In this document: piece after piece, positions 22,991 through 33,665 of the stretch
Layout: the number at the start of each line of letters is the position of its first letter
Numbering within the stretch: the stretch's first letter is position 1
DNA from: Orientallactaga sibirica
Lineage: Eukaryota > Chordata > Mammalia > Rodentia > Dipodidae
Direction: 5' to 3'
NCBI GenBank assembly: GCA_036365145.1
Contig: JAEOAD010000034.1
Location: forward strand, 19,931,501 to 19,995,500
Length of the DNA: 64,000 nt
Program-made: the position numbers and the translations under genes
Notes under the pieces: model-generated
Seen by the model: only the letters and a program-made list of their open reading frames with translations
Databases searched by the model: none
Told to the model about the DNA's origin: nothing

Positions 22991-23472
22991 TTTTAGAAAT
23001 GATTATACACTTATATCCCCCCTTCCCCATTATACTCCTCAGTGGGGTTATTGGTATTCTTGAAGACCTCAGTTAGCCTTTGGGGGTGGGGGGAGGACTA
23101 TGTTTCAGGCTAATCATCCCCATACTGTGGCTCTTACAATCTTTCTGCCCCTTCCTCTGTGATGTTCCCTGAGCCTTGGTGGGCATGTTATAAATCTGAC
23201 TTACTGTTGAATTCTCTGCAGCCTCAGGATTTCTGTTTTGATGAGTTTTAAATGATCATAATGTCTGTTGTCATCTCCTTGAAACTGGTTTTCCATGTGA
23301 GCAGTACTTGTGTTACAGCTTCCCCTGAAATGGCTCCTGGACCCTGGCAGCTGTGGTAGAAGTGACCTGTCTTGTGGTAGGAAGTCACCTTTCTTTTTGT
23401 ACATTGAAGTATCCTGGAGGTCCTCTATATTCTCTTCCATCTGTAATATAAAACATATTCTCTAACAAAAAG

Positions 23473-23600
23473 TGAGAGCAGGACTGAAGAGATGGCTTAG
23501 CAGTTAAGTCATTTGCCAGTAAATCCAAGGGATGTTGGTTTGATTCTCCATGACCCATGTAAGCCAAGTGCACAAGGGGTTTGCAGGGGCTAGAGGCCAT

Positions 23601-23631
<31 letters not shown>

Positions 23632-23650
23632 AATAAATAAATTAAAAATA
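23473..23650 (+). mobile_element. B2-like SINE
   Basis: 'ctgaagagatggcttagcag' head, (CT)n and AAATAAATAAA tail. The L1 target word 'gtgagagcagg' occurs before it and again after it. Confidence 0.9.
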
Positions 23651-23664
23651 CTTTAAAAATGTGA

Positions 23665-23908
23665 GAGCAGGGGCCTGGAGAGATGGCTTAGTGGTTAAGT
23701 GTTTGCCTGTGAAACCTAAGGACCCCTGTTCAAGGCTTGATTCCCCAGGATCCATGTAAGCCAGATGCACAAGGTAGCACATGCATATGGAGTTCTTTTG
23801 CAGTGGCTGGAGGCCCTGGCATGCCTATTCTCTCTCTATCTGCCTCTTTCTCTCTCTGTCTGTCATTCTCAAATAAACAAATAAATAAATTAATTAATTA
23901 AAAAATGT
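23665..23908 (+). mobile_element. B2-like SINE inserted at the target duplication of its neighbour
   Basis: 'cctggagagatggcttagtg' head, 'ttgattccccaggatccatg' B-box region, CT-rich end and AAATAAATTAATTAATTAAA tail. The target word is present a third time after it ('aatgtgagagtgg'). Confidence 0.92.
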
Positions 23909-24891
23909 GAGAGTGGCATATATTAAAGAAGTTATTTGGGAGACTCTTGGTGTATATACCTTGTCTTCTTAGCCAAAGAACATTGGAGGTTCTCCCTGGA
24001 ATCTATGAGTTTCCTACACATAAGATTCTTTCTTACTTGGTTTCCAGTACCAGGTGTGAGTTTGCTCTCACTGAGCAAGTCTCATGTCCAATTCGCAAAC
24101 AATTGGTGACCTGCAAGACTATGTGCCACTATTGCACAGATTTGTCTTTGCCCAGCTGGTTGATTTTGTATCTTGCACTATCTCCTGCTAATTCATGTTG
24201 TCACTAGCCATTATTCCCTACCAGGTCCTCCTGACACTTTCCAGCAGTGGTTTCCCTGTCAGTTCCAGTGTGGTTTCTCCATGTCCTGGGACTACAGACT
24301 GTGGTGTCTTCAGCAATAGGGTCTTATCTTTTAGCTCTGGCAAATAGCCAAGTGTTTTGGCAATGGCATGCATGATTTTGGAAAACTCATAGATCTCCCT
24401 GACCAACAGTTCACTCAGGGGGGTGGGGGTTTAACTCAACTATGGCCATGGGATTTATCAGCCAAAACCTGTGGTTTTTAGGGTTAAGCTTTCTCCACCT
24501 TCTACAGGGTACTTCTGACCTGGTCTCCCCATCCCTTTATTGAGGATTATATTGAATTCTATCCAGGAGGAAGGTTTCTATGGTACTGATTTATGTTGTC
24601 ATTAGTTTTGTGTAATTATCCCCATTCCCCAAGACTTTTCCATCACCTGTTTCCTCCCTCCTCCCTTACTTCCTTCCTACCTTGTTCATTTTTTTGTTCT
24701 TGACTTTGTGTCAAGTAGCCCCTCCTACCCTTCCTCCTTATTTTCCTTTTTTTCCTAGCATCTTTCTAGTTCCATGTCAATACTCCTGATGCCAACTACT
24801 TCTTACAATCAACTCAAGATGTTACAGGGTATGAAATTGCATATAAGAGAGAACATGCACTATTTGTCTCTCTAAGCCTCTGTGTCCTTAC

Positions 24892-25132
24892 TCTTTTAAA
24901 AATATTTTATTTATTTATTTGAGATAGAGAAAGATGAGAGAGAGATAGAGAGAGAGAAGTGGGTAGAGAGACAGAGAGATAATGGGCATGCCAGGGCCTC
25001 TAGTCACTGAAAATGAACTCTGGACACATGGACCACCTTGTGCATCTGGCTTTACCTGGGTCCTGGGGAATTGAACCTCAGTCCTTTGGCTTTGCAGGCA
25101 AGCACCTTAACCAGTAAGCCATCTCTCCAGCC
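24892..25132 (-). mobile_element. B2-like SINE
   Basis: TTTA tail, GAGA run, 'gggcatgccagggcctctag' and 'aagccatctctccagccc' head, on the minus strand inside the L1. Confidence 0.92.
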
Positions 25133-25225
25133 CAATGACCTCATGTCTTTGCCCACAAATTTTATTATTTTGTTTTTCCTTACTTCTGATTAAAATTCCA
25201 TTGGTACATTGGCTCAAATCGTGGC

Positions 25226-25620
25226 TTTTCCAGGTACAAGTACATATTCAAAAACACTCTGTGTACTGCCTAGAAATGGGCCACATAACCAACTGGACCC
25301 ACGTCTCATGAAACAGCTGTATTTTCTTGTGATTTATAATTTATGATAAAATAGCAGCTGGCATGACATTGTGTCACTTTGAATTTGTGTCCAATCTTCC
25401 ATGAGCCTCCCCCCCCCGACTGCACATCTCTGCTACCCCAGGGATTGATTGCAGCTGCTATATTTGGTATCAGCACTTATTCTCATATTAATCTCTATTT
25501 TCTAGACAATCTTGGATAATAGGAGATGTTATCATCTGTATTTCTCACAGAGAATTTATGTTACTTTAACTGTTTTCATTTACAATTTACCAAAGAGAAA
25601 GAAGATTTAAATATCAATAC
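25226..25620. other. Unassigned interval
   Basis: Contains a short C-run near 25409-25418; otherwise nothing recognised. Confidence 0.4.
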
Positions 25621-25775
25621 CCAAGCTGGGTGTGGTGGCGCACACCTTTAATCCCAGCACTGGGGAGGCAGAGGTAGGAGGATCTTGGTGAGTTCAAGGC
25701 CACCCTGAGACTACATAATGAATTCCAGGTCAGTCTGGGATAGAGTAAAACCCTACCTCAAACCCCCAGACCCCC
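25621..25775 (+). mobile_element. B1-type SINE
   Basis: 'gctgggtgtggtggcgcaca', 'cccagcactggggaggcag', 'aattccaggtcagtctggga'; followed by a short (TA)n at about 25783-25797. Confidence 0.95.
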
Positions 25776-25859
25776 CAAAATTATATATATATATATCAAT
25801 ACCTGAAACGAGAAGGAACTCAAGTTGACTTTTTTTTTTTTTGCTTTACTTTTTTAAAT
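25776..25859. repeat. Short (TA)n and T-run
   Basis: 'tatatatatatat' near 25785 and a T-run near 25833-25845. Confidence 0.7.
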
Positions 25860-26230
25860 TAGTATGTTTTAGGAAAGAAAGTAACAGGTTTAATTAGAAT
25901 AGTATTTAATCAGCAAAAGTAATGAATTTCACTATGGCATTTCCATACATACGTATGATGTACTTTAGTCATATTCATCTTTTGTATTCCCTTCTCTCAT
26001 CCCACTCTCATTTAACCAGTCTATAGATGTAATTGTTCTACCATTACTTTCATGACCTACTTCCTAGTAAATTTCACATATGAAATAAAAAGTGGTCTTT
26101 GTTTTCATCAGACAGGCTTATTTTAGTTAAGATAATGACACTAGATTTAACTCTATTTCCCTAAATATAATTTAACTCTATTTTATGGCTGAATAAAACT
26201 CCATTGTCAACTATTATATCATGTCTGTGA
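25860..26230 (-). mobile_element. Old L1 ORF2/3'UTR fragment
   Basis: 'atggcatttccatacatac' and 'tatggctgaataaaactcca' are antisense L1 phrases from the 3' end of ORF2. No frame survives. Confidence 0.6.
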
Positions 26231-26882
26231 TAAGAAAATTTGCAATGGGAACATGTAGTTAGACATTATTTATTTATTTTATATATTTCATGCATTGGAT
26301 ATTTATTAAGCTGTAGAAACTAAGGGTAAGATAATACCCTGACTGATAAAATTCATTTTTTATTGTATACATGTGTCTGTTTGGGTCAATAAGAAACACC
26401 TTAAAAGCTCAGTGGCTTAGTATTATCAACTTAGTATAATGAGTAGCCATCAACTTTAAAAACATTAAAAAATTATGGTCAAATTTAGTGTGGTTGAAAG
26501 CATATACAAGAGATCCAGATCAATACTGGGAGAGAGATAATCTAGGCATGAAGAGAATAAACAGATCTGAAGAATGGGTAGCGATAGGCTAGGAAACATG
26601 GTTTGGTTGCAGTACGCTGAACACATTTTTTCAAACAACAGTTTTTGAAAACACTTTTAGGTTCATAGAAAAATGTAATAGAAAAATAGAAAATTCCTAT
26701 ATTATTCCCTCATCTGCCCCTGCTGCATGTGTCTCTGATATATTTATCCTGTATACGTTCTTTACCCACCATCACATTGCTACACATGCCTCTGATTCTA
26801 CAATGAATCAATGGATGGTAATACATTATTGTTAATTGAAATTAATAGTTTACATGAGAGTTTTCCAAGTACCTGATGACAG
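26231..26882. other. Unassigned AT-rich interval
   Basis: Host sequence immediately left of the retroviral insertion; no gene recognised. Confidence 0.4.
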
Positions 26883-26888
26883 GTCACC

Positions 26889-27424
26889 TGCTGGACTGAG
26901 CGAGATGAAGAGTGTCGGTTCTCCCGGCAGGTAGGGCTCGTTTTATTGTAGCAGGAAGAAGAAAGAGGTGGGTCCAGATGGGAAAAAGGTGGCTCCTCTT
27001 GGGATTGAGCGAGATGAAGAGTGTCAGGTGACCCAGACCCCTCCTCTAAGACACCTTTTGAGAGAAAAACACACTGGGTCGGGAGTCTTGTCGCCTTCCC
27101 GAACTGCTCAGGAACTCGTTTTATTGTAGTAGGAAGATGTTTATATAGCTTTGAGAAAGAGGGTGGGTTTCAGGATGGGAAAAAGGTGTGGAGTGAGTGA
27201 GTGACTGGGCCAATAGTAGTTTCACCACGTGGGGCAGCAGTAGCTGGGTGGAGGCAGTTTTGGCTTAGGCTTTGCTGAGAGTCACAGTGAGTGAGTCCTA
27301 AGTGAGTCAGGGAGTAGGCCAAAGACAGGTTGCCAAACTCTAGTCAGGCTCAGGAATTTCCACGACAAAGGCCTCACACCTGGGCCTCTTAGGGCGGTAG
27401 AGAGAGACGATAAGGTCCCAAGCA
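26889..27424 (-). repeat. 3' LTR of the ERV, expanded and shuffled
   Basis: Same blocks as the 5' LTR (TATA-like box at 27139-27147 read on the minus strand, 'gaaaaacacactgggtcggg', 'ggcagttttggcttaggctt') but about 155 bp longer. Extra pieces are copies of other LTR blocks or GTGAGTGA-type filler. It keeps an AATAAA (TTTATT at 27121-27126) where the 5' LTR has AACAAA. The inner end is uncertain because of a filler at about 27396-27415. Confidence 0.8.
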
Positions 27425-28489
27425 AAATCTACATCTTCCAGTATTTTGTTTCTGTAAGAACGGCAGAGATCATGGGCCCTGTCTTAGGTTGTCCCCCTCT
27501 TGGGATATTACCTGTCACTGGGTACCATGCCTCCAGCCCATTGAAAATCCACATCCATGACCTGTCTTAGGTTGTCTCAGCCTGTCTGAGATCTTACCCT
27601 CAGAACTTTCTGCAGTCATTGGTTCCATGGAGGGCGCGGGAGGGATGCTAGGTGGACAGCCAGTAGGAAGAAGAGTCCAGCTCCTGAGTTGCAAGCCTGT
27701 GGTATTTTGACCTGATGAAGTTTAATTGCCTGGAGAGGTTCCTGGAGGAATGTGATCTAGCTGTTGGCTCTGAATGAATCCCTTTGTGTAATCTTATTTT
27801 GATTACACAGGGCCTGACAGTGAGGATAAGAAGAAGGCAAACAGTGAAAGAAGGAACAACTTATATCCAACACTTGAGCTAGAAGGGTCCTAAAGAAGCA
27901 GGGAGGGAGAAGGTCGGGTAAGCCGGGTGTGGTGGCTCAGGCCACAGTGGGTTGTCTTGAAGTCCCTGGTCTCCTCTTCTCCAAATCTTTCTGGAGCTTT
28001 TCTGGCTTCATTTGGGTCTGAGGAAAGACTGTAAAAATGCATCCACACCTCCAATGAACTTGAACTGGGAAGAAACAGAGGTTACAGTTACGGGGCTAGG
28101 GACAGGGGTGGTTTGAACAGGTGTCCCCATAAAGGTGATTGCCATTGGGGGTCCTGGAGGTATTGAATTTGATTGTCATCTGGCTGATTCCGGAATCATC
28201 TGAAGGATGGAACATTCCCTGGAGAGGTGGGCCAGTTTTTTAATATTTCCTCTTGCTGGTACCCAAATGGGTCTTTTTTCCTTTGAGGAAATCATCTGAA
28301 CATTCAAACCCTCCTTCATTTCCTGTGATGAGGGTCAGGTTGAGGTCACTGCACTCCAGGCCCCAGAGAAGAGCATGGGTGATTCCATTTGATGCCCTGA
28401 TGGAGCATCAGGGTTGCAAAAATACGCATCAGCAGAGGTCCATACCTGTGGCTTTTTAAAACATAAAAGGGGAGAAAGGGGACAAGTGT

Positions 28490-29376
28490 CTTATTTCTTT
28501 AGGCTTAGAAAATTTAAAATATTTAGGGTTAATAATGTCTTTTTAGTTGGTCATGGCAGGAGTGAGTCAGTGAGTGAGTGGGGCAGTCAGTGAGTGAGGG
28601 ATTCCCCTTTGTTTTTGTAATTGTGACTTAAGAGTTTGATTATATCTTTTCAGTGATGGCCTGGCCCCATGGGTTATAAGTGGGATGCCTGTGGAAAGTG
28701 AAATTTTCCAGGTTTGGAAGAAGATCCTAGTAAAGGCTTCCTGCTGGTCGAGGCGGTCGCGACAGAGGGCGGGAGGGACGCTAGGTGGACAGCCAGTAGG
28801 GAAGAAGAGAGCCATTATCAGTTTTTGACTTGATTTGGCAATACACAGGGCCAAGTGGGTGGCAAAGCATTAAAGCATTTGGCTAATAGCATGGTTAGTC
28901 ATTTTTTCCCAGCATCCACACCTCCAATGTTGTTGATGAACACTTCCTGGAGAGCAAGCATTGGGAGAAAGTATCAACTGAGAAAGAAAAATATGTTTAA
29001 GTTTTCCAAATGGATAATAGTGTGTAAGCAGAGGTCCAATCTGCTTCTTTAGAAAATTAAAATATTTAGGGTTAATAATGTCTTTTTAGTTGGTCATTGG
29101 GTCCTCCCCTTTGTTTTTGTAAGAGGAGGTACCCCATGGGTTATAAGGGATGCCTGTGGAAAGTGTCCAGGTTTGGAGGAAATTATAAAGGCTGACAGGA
29201 TTTGTTTTAAGTTTGGACAATTTTTTTAAGGTCCTTGACTGGCACTTGGGGGGATCAATTTATGTTTAAGGCCCCTCCAATTTATGCCCTTGAGGTTAAT
29301 CCTGTAGTTTGTGGAACCTGGAGGAAAGGCTGACAGGATTTGTAAGTTTGGACATTTTTTTAAGGTCCTTGACTGG
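28490..29376. repeat. Internally duplicated blocks within the ERV
   Basis: 'aaatatttagggttaataat' occurs at about 28518 and 29058, each followed by a shared ~150-bp stretch ('ccatgggttataag', 'gatgcctgtggaaagtg'). 'ggctgacaggatttg' plus 'aaggtccttgactggc' occurs at about 29188 and 29328. A further ~45-bp block with 'gctaggtggacagccagtag' occurs at 27633 and 28757. Confidence 0.8.
28600..28800 (-). pseudogene. Retroviral pol remnant, integrase core region
   Basis: On the minus strand a frame of 95 codons (28854-28567) contains STGIP near residue 54 and KRYNQTLKSQLQKQ near residue 70. This is the layout of the last part of the integrase catalytic core, where the third acidic catalytic residue should precede the RYNQTLK-like helix. 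That position is not acidic here and the rest of pol is missing or unreadable, so the remnant is dead. A partial copy of the same segment lies at 29100-29200. Confidence 0.65.
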
Positions 29377-30121
29377 CTGAGACTGTATTACACTGAGGCA
29401 GAGAATCCAGTTTGTTGGCAAAATTGTTTTCTTTAGAGAGGAATCCTGGTAAATTTTGATGGCCTTTGAGATGTTGAAGCTTACAGATCTAGGGGAAGTT
29501 CCATAATGGCAGAAGAAGTTGGCCTGCCTTCACAGGGCCAAGCAAGAGAGAAAAAAAAAAAAAAATACCAGCCACACAGCACACAGGAGCAAAATCTACA
29601 GCCAAAAACTCCAGCACACTCCAGGAACTCCTACTTGGCACACTTTGCATATCTTTACAATGTAATCTCAAACCCCCCATTAACAACTTAAGATCAGCCC
29701 CCAGTGACATTAAGTAGGAAGCAGGCTTGAATCATCAAGGGGGGTGATAGGGTTCAAGTCCAGTAGTGTCCAAAGCCAAAACGACAGCAAATAGTTTTTT
29801 GAATTGTGCTGATCCTTTGACTTGGGCTGCCTTGCATATGAGAGGGGGGATGGGGTATCAGGGCCTGGATGTTGCCTCCGGCCCTACGTTAATGGGAAGG
29901 TGGTGAAGGGTGGGGCAATGGTGTGTGTTAGAGAACTGGCAGCTGCCTGGGTGTGTCCAGGATGGATCAGGCCTAGGTCCTTCCAAGGGTAAAGAGGGGG
30001 AGTGGTGGTTGTGAGCGCTATTGCCACAGGCGGCGGTTATGGTCTGAAAAGACAGCGGGCCGGTGGCAGTTTGGGTGGCAGCCTTGGGAGGAACGAAATT
30101 TTAAAAGCCAGTTTTTTGGTT

Positions 30122-30222
30122 TTTCCCAGCACTTACAGCAGAGGTAGGAGGATTTTGTTAGAGTTCGGGCCACCCTGAGAAATGAATTCCAGGTCAGCCT
30201 GGACCAGAGGAGACCGAAAAAC

Positions 30223-30262
<40 letters not shown>
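30122..30262 (+). mobile_element. 5'-truncated B1 with long A-tail inside the ERV
   Basis: 'agcagaggtaggaggatttt', 'ccaggtcagcctggacca' and ~40 A residues. Flanked by the ERV word 'taaaagccagtttt' on both sides (about 30101 and 30260), a clear target-site duplication. The B1 lacks its first ~30 bp. Confidence 0.9.
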
Positions 30263-30380
30263 AAAGCCAGTTTTAGTTTTTCCTTACAGGCTGGCAGAAA
30301 TGAACTCCAAGGAGGATTGAACTGGCAATTATGGCAAGGAGGATTGAACTAATCCATGGGGCTAAAACAAAAGTTTTGTC

Positions 30381-30833
30381 CTAAAAGCCATGAAGGTTCT
30401 TTTGTTTTACTTTTAAGCCACATTGCAGGAGGAGGACCTTAAGAGCCTGCAATTGTGGGGTCCTCTGGTGGGGAGGGAGGTTGCCCATTACGGCTTGGTG
30501 GCATTTGGGGGGGAGGCTAGGCTGGGACATTCCTGAATCAAGGAGGCTGAGAAAATAATAACCCAGATTAAAAATGATAGCCCAAAGGATGATCATGCAA
30601 ACTACAACTCCTAATGCCAGGTCCAGCTGAGACAAACAGATAGAATGTTTAGGACCCACATATCTTGTGCTTAGTGGGAGATTTTTATGGGTCATTACTC
30701 CACGGCTGTATGCCCACATGGTGTTTCCACCAGGGATGTATGACCCGTTTAGAAATACAGGCGCTGCAGATGCGGCTTGCTGGCAACCTGAAAGTGAAAA
30801 GAAAGAGAAAGGAATGAAAAGATGTTGAAGCAA
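30381..30833 (-). pseudogene. ERV-internal open frame of 150 codons, unclassified
   Basis: The longest open frame in the ERV, a few hundred bp inside the 5' LTR on the minus strand. A hydrophobic stretch at about residues 74-96 (GVVVCMIILWAIIFNLGYYF) looks membrane-spanning, and a candidate N-glycosylation site NGS lies near residue 29. A pyrimidine-rich CAG at about 30788-30810 on the minus strand, inside the first codons, resembles a splice acceptor. This could be a rearranged env remnant joined close to the leader; I do not recognise the family, and it could be a chance frame. No initiation or function can be claimed. Confidence 0.35.
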
Positions 30834-30967
30834 GCACAGGTTTCAGAAGCAAAGGTTAGAACGTTAGATATGAAGACTACCTCATAATTTATGAGGGTAC
30901 ACCCATCTGCAGACCGATTGGCCCATCAGCGTACTTCTGTGTTCTTCCGTAGGCAGGAAAGAGAGTT

Positions 30968-30984
30968 CCTCACATGGGGCACCA
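30968..30984 (-). promoter_or_regulatory. Retroviral primer-binding site (lysine-tRNA-like)
   Basis: Three bases inside the 5' LTR the minus strand reads TGGTGCCCCATGTGAGG, closely resembling the lysine-tRNA primer sites of ERVK-type proviruses with a few mismatches. This fixes element orientation and class. Confidence 0.7.
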
Positions 30985-30987
30985 GTC

Positions 30988-31367
30988 TGCTGGTCCCCCC
31001 CCACACTGGCAGGTAGGGCTGAAGAAAGAGCTGGTCCAGTGGCTCCTCTTGGGGCTGAGCGGGATGATGAGTGTTGGTGACCCAGACCCCTCCTCTAAGA
31101 TGCTGGAGAGAAAAACACACTGGGTCGGGAGTCTTGTCGAAGCAGGAACTCATTTTGTTGTAGTAGGAAGATGTTTATATAGCTTTGAGAAAGAGGGTGG
31201 GTCTCAGGATGGGAAAAAGGTGTAAGGGCCAATAGGCGGAGGCAGTTTTGGCTTAGGCTTTGCTGAGTCACTCCTAAGCAGGAGTAGGCCAAAGACAGGT
31301 CACCAAACTCTAGTCAGGCTCAGGAAGTTCCACTAGGCCTCACACCCGGGCCGCTTAGGGCCCAACA
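30988..31367 (-). repeat. 5' LTR of the ERV
   Basis: 380 bp from TGTTGGGCCC (minus-strand start at 31367) to CCAGCA (30988). A TATA-like TATATAAAC is at 31173-31181 on the minus strand. It is the more compact of the two LTRs. Confidence 0.85.
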
Positions 31368-31373
31368 GTCACC

Positions 31374-31954
31374 TACATGTAAACCAGGTTTATAATTTTT
31401 TTAACTTTATTCTCTCTAGTAGCCCCTGTGTTTACACATTAGTGCACATTGCCAAGCTCCTCTCCCACTGAGAATCCCTAACTATGAATTATCACACTGT
31501 AGAATACATGCATGGTTCCTTTTTGTTTTAAATTCCAAGTCCTAAACCCCTGTTTTCATAAGGTTGAAGATGTTCTAACTCTTGCCTAACTTTCTTCACT
31601 CATTTTATATTCAATCAGCTAATCAAAAACAAACAAACAAGCAAACAAACAAACAAAAACTAAACAATTTGGCAACAGCAAGACAAAATGTATCTGAAAT
31701 AGTTTTTCTCCTCACATTTACTTCAACCAATCCTCTATTTAGAATCCTTTTCTCCCTACAATTATACACTCATTCCTTTCCCACACTGTAAAGTTCAATT
31801 CTTATACTAACTCTCAGGTTTCCATGGTTTATCCAGTTCATTGTCATGTTTCTGGGCTCTCCCGGTACTTGATATTTCTTCTTCTTGAGATAAACTGAGA
31901 ACATCAAGATTTCCATTTTAATATTTTTTATGTTGTCAGTGGCAGGAAACCATC
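31374..31954. other. Unassigned host sequence with a (CAAA)n run
   Basis: Right flank of the ERV. A (CAAA/CAAG)n run at about 31628-31658; otherwise nothing recognised. Confidence 0.4.
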
Positions 31955-33335
31955 TTGTGTCTCCGTAATGGATCTTGAAAGGATTATACTTAGTGAGGTA
32001 ACCCAGGCCCAGAAAGCCAAACATCACATCTTCTCTCTCATATGTGGATCTTAGCTACAAATGATTGGACCTCTATGTGAGTAAAAATAAAACTCAGTAG
32101 CAGAAGCCAGTAAGCTAGAAAGGGGATATAAAGGTAATATAAAGGGATTGATAGGATGGTATTGTATATATGTAAGTAGAAGAATAGATTAATGGGGGTG
32201 AAAAGGCCTAAGTGAGGTCAGGGGAAGAGATTGAGTAAAAGAAAAGTGGAGGGAGGGCTAATCGAAATCTAAAAGGATATAAATAAATCTTATGGAAACC
32301 TACTTTTCTGGACAATGGAACACTCAGAAGCCATAGATTGTTACTAGAAAATTTTCAGTGCCAGGGATACCTTCTAGTGAGTTGTTGGCCAGGGAGGTCA
32401 CAGATACCCCCCAAACATTATAGGCCATTGCTGAGGCCCTTGGTTTCCCACCAGGAATAGATGGTAAGACCCTATTGCTGAAGACTCCACATACTTGGGC
32501 TGCAAGGTCACTGAGAAATCCTGCTGGAGCTGAGCCGAAAACCTCCTCCATGTGGACCAGCTGACAGAAAGTTGGAAAGAGCTATGCTGCATGAAGTTCA
32601 ATGGGAGAGAGAAAACACCAGTGAAAGTACTCTACAGTGAACACTGCAAGCTTTAAATTTGGCCAGCCAGGCCAAATGAGCCAACAGGTGCAATAGTGGC
32701 ATGTCTGTTATGGGGAAAACCAACCACTCTCTGGACTGGAGGCCTGTGCCAGGGGAGGGAATACATCCCTGATACTGAAAACCTATGACAGGGGTATTCA
32801 TGAGCCCTAGAGGTGTAACATCTGCTTTTGTCATGTTAAATGTATATATGGTGCTCATCAAACTGCCCAGTAAGCACTTCTCTTAATGTCCACTCCCATA
32901 TGTTAATTCTACTGGTTGGAGAAGCTTCTCTATTCAGATGGTGGTGACCTTGGATGATGCAGAAGGCTCCATGGTGCCGAGAAGAAGGGATAGAGGAGTG
33001 CTCAGCACTGAAACATCTCAAAACCACCTTCCAAGGCTCAGGGTCCATTGCAGAATAGGGGGCAGAAAGAATGTAAAAGCCAAAGGAAGAGTAGGACTCC
33101 TTACAATGTGCTCCTCCAGACACAAAATGGCCTGGATATCCATGACCTCATAGTGCCTGACACTACCTACACAAGACCATCCTAATAGGAGGAAAAGATG
33201 ATGATATCAAACTGAAAAGAGAGACTGATTGATAGGGGGATGGAGAGTGAAGTTTCAAAGGGAAAAGTGTGTGGTGGGGGGAAGTATCATGGGATATTGT
33301 CTACAATTAAAGAAGTTTTCAATAAAAAATAAACG
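31955..33335 (+). mobile_element. 5'-truncated L1 tail, second 3'UTR subfamily
   Basis: Starts in the last ORF2 codons ('cttagtgaggtaacccaggc', 'catcttctctctcatatgtg'), then a ~1.3-kb 3'UTR that differs from the L1s at 12354 and 15900 and ends 'gagagactgattgatagggg', 'catgggatattgtctacaat', AATAAAAAATAAA. The stretch 32265-32455 is the likely source type of the foreign block at 16828-17019. Confidence 0.85.
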
Positions 33336-33337
33336 AT

Positions 33338-33485
33338 AAGCAGGGTGTGGTGGCGCATGCCTTTAATCCCAGCATTTGGGAGGCAAAGGTAGGAGGATCA
33401 CCATGAGTTCGAGGCCACCCTGAGATTACATAGTGAATTCCAGATCAGCCTGGGCTAGAGTGAGACCCTATCTTGAAAAACTGAA
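33338..33485 (+). mobile_element. B1-type SINE
   Basis: 'gcagggtgtggtggcgcatg', 'cccagcatttgggaggcaa', 'cagatcagcctgggctagag'; sits directly on the A-tail of the L1. Confidence 0.95.
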
Positions 33486-33540
33486 AAATGAACCCCCCCA
33501 AAATAAATAAAAGTTAAAAAGAAAGAGGCCTTAACATGTC

Positions 33541-33578
<38 letters not shown>

Positions 33579-33665
33579 GTATTCTCTCTGTCTTTCTCTG
33601 CTGCCTCTTTACCTTAAATAAATAGATAAATAAATAAATATTTTTAAGTTAAAAAAAGAAAAATA
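33541..33665 (+). mobile_element. 3' remnant of a B2-like SINE
   Basis: Only the (CT)n, 'ctgcctctttaccttaaata' and (AAATA)n tail remain, which is the 3' end of the B2-like family. Confidence 0.65.

Larger units (their letters stand above)
22995..25225 (-). mobile_element. L1 3'UTR, minus strand, interrupted by three SINEs
   Basis: Reads 3' to 5': 'cactgtggctcttac'-like tail sequence, 'tttctgccccttcctctgtg', 'cttcagcaatagggtctta', 'ctccctgaccaacagttcac'. The same order is seen in the L1 at 48026-49350, so they are one subfamily. SINEs at 23473-23650, 23665-23908 and 24892-25132 split it. The right end reaches the last part of ORF2 ('ttctgattaaaattccattg'). Confidence 0.8.
26889..31367 (-). 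mobile_element. Defective class II-type endogenous retrovirus
   Basis: A 4.48-kb insertion bounded by the 6-bp target duplication GTCACC at 26883-26888 and 31368-31373. On the minus strand it opens TGTTGGGCCC and closes CCAGCA, the TG...CA ends of a provirus. It has a 380-bp 5' LTR (30988-31367), a primer-binding site beside it, a ~3.5-kb internal region with only a pol remnant and one unclassified open frame, and a longer rearranged 3' LTR (26889 to about 27424). Six-bp duplications and a lysine-tRNA-like primer site indicate a betaretrovirus-like (ERVK) class. It cannot make viral proteins on its own. Confidence 0.85.

Noticed and set aside
27917..27943. Isolated B1 head 'gccgggtgtggtggctcagg' that might be the missing 5' part of the B1 at 30122
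   Set aside because: The B1 at 30122-30262 has its own target duplication, so it is an independent 5'-truncated insertion. The short head is either chance or a tiny remnant.
31624..31660. (CAAA)n considered as telomere-like or functional repeat
   Set aside because: It is not the TTAGGG unit; such A-rich simple repeats are common as SINE tails.
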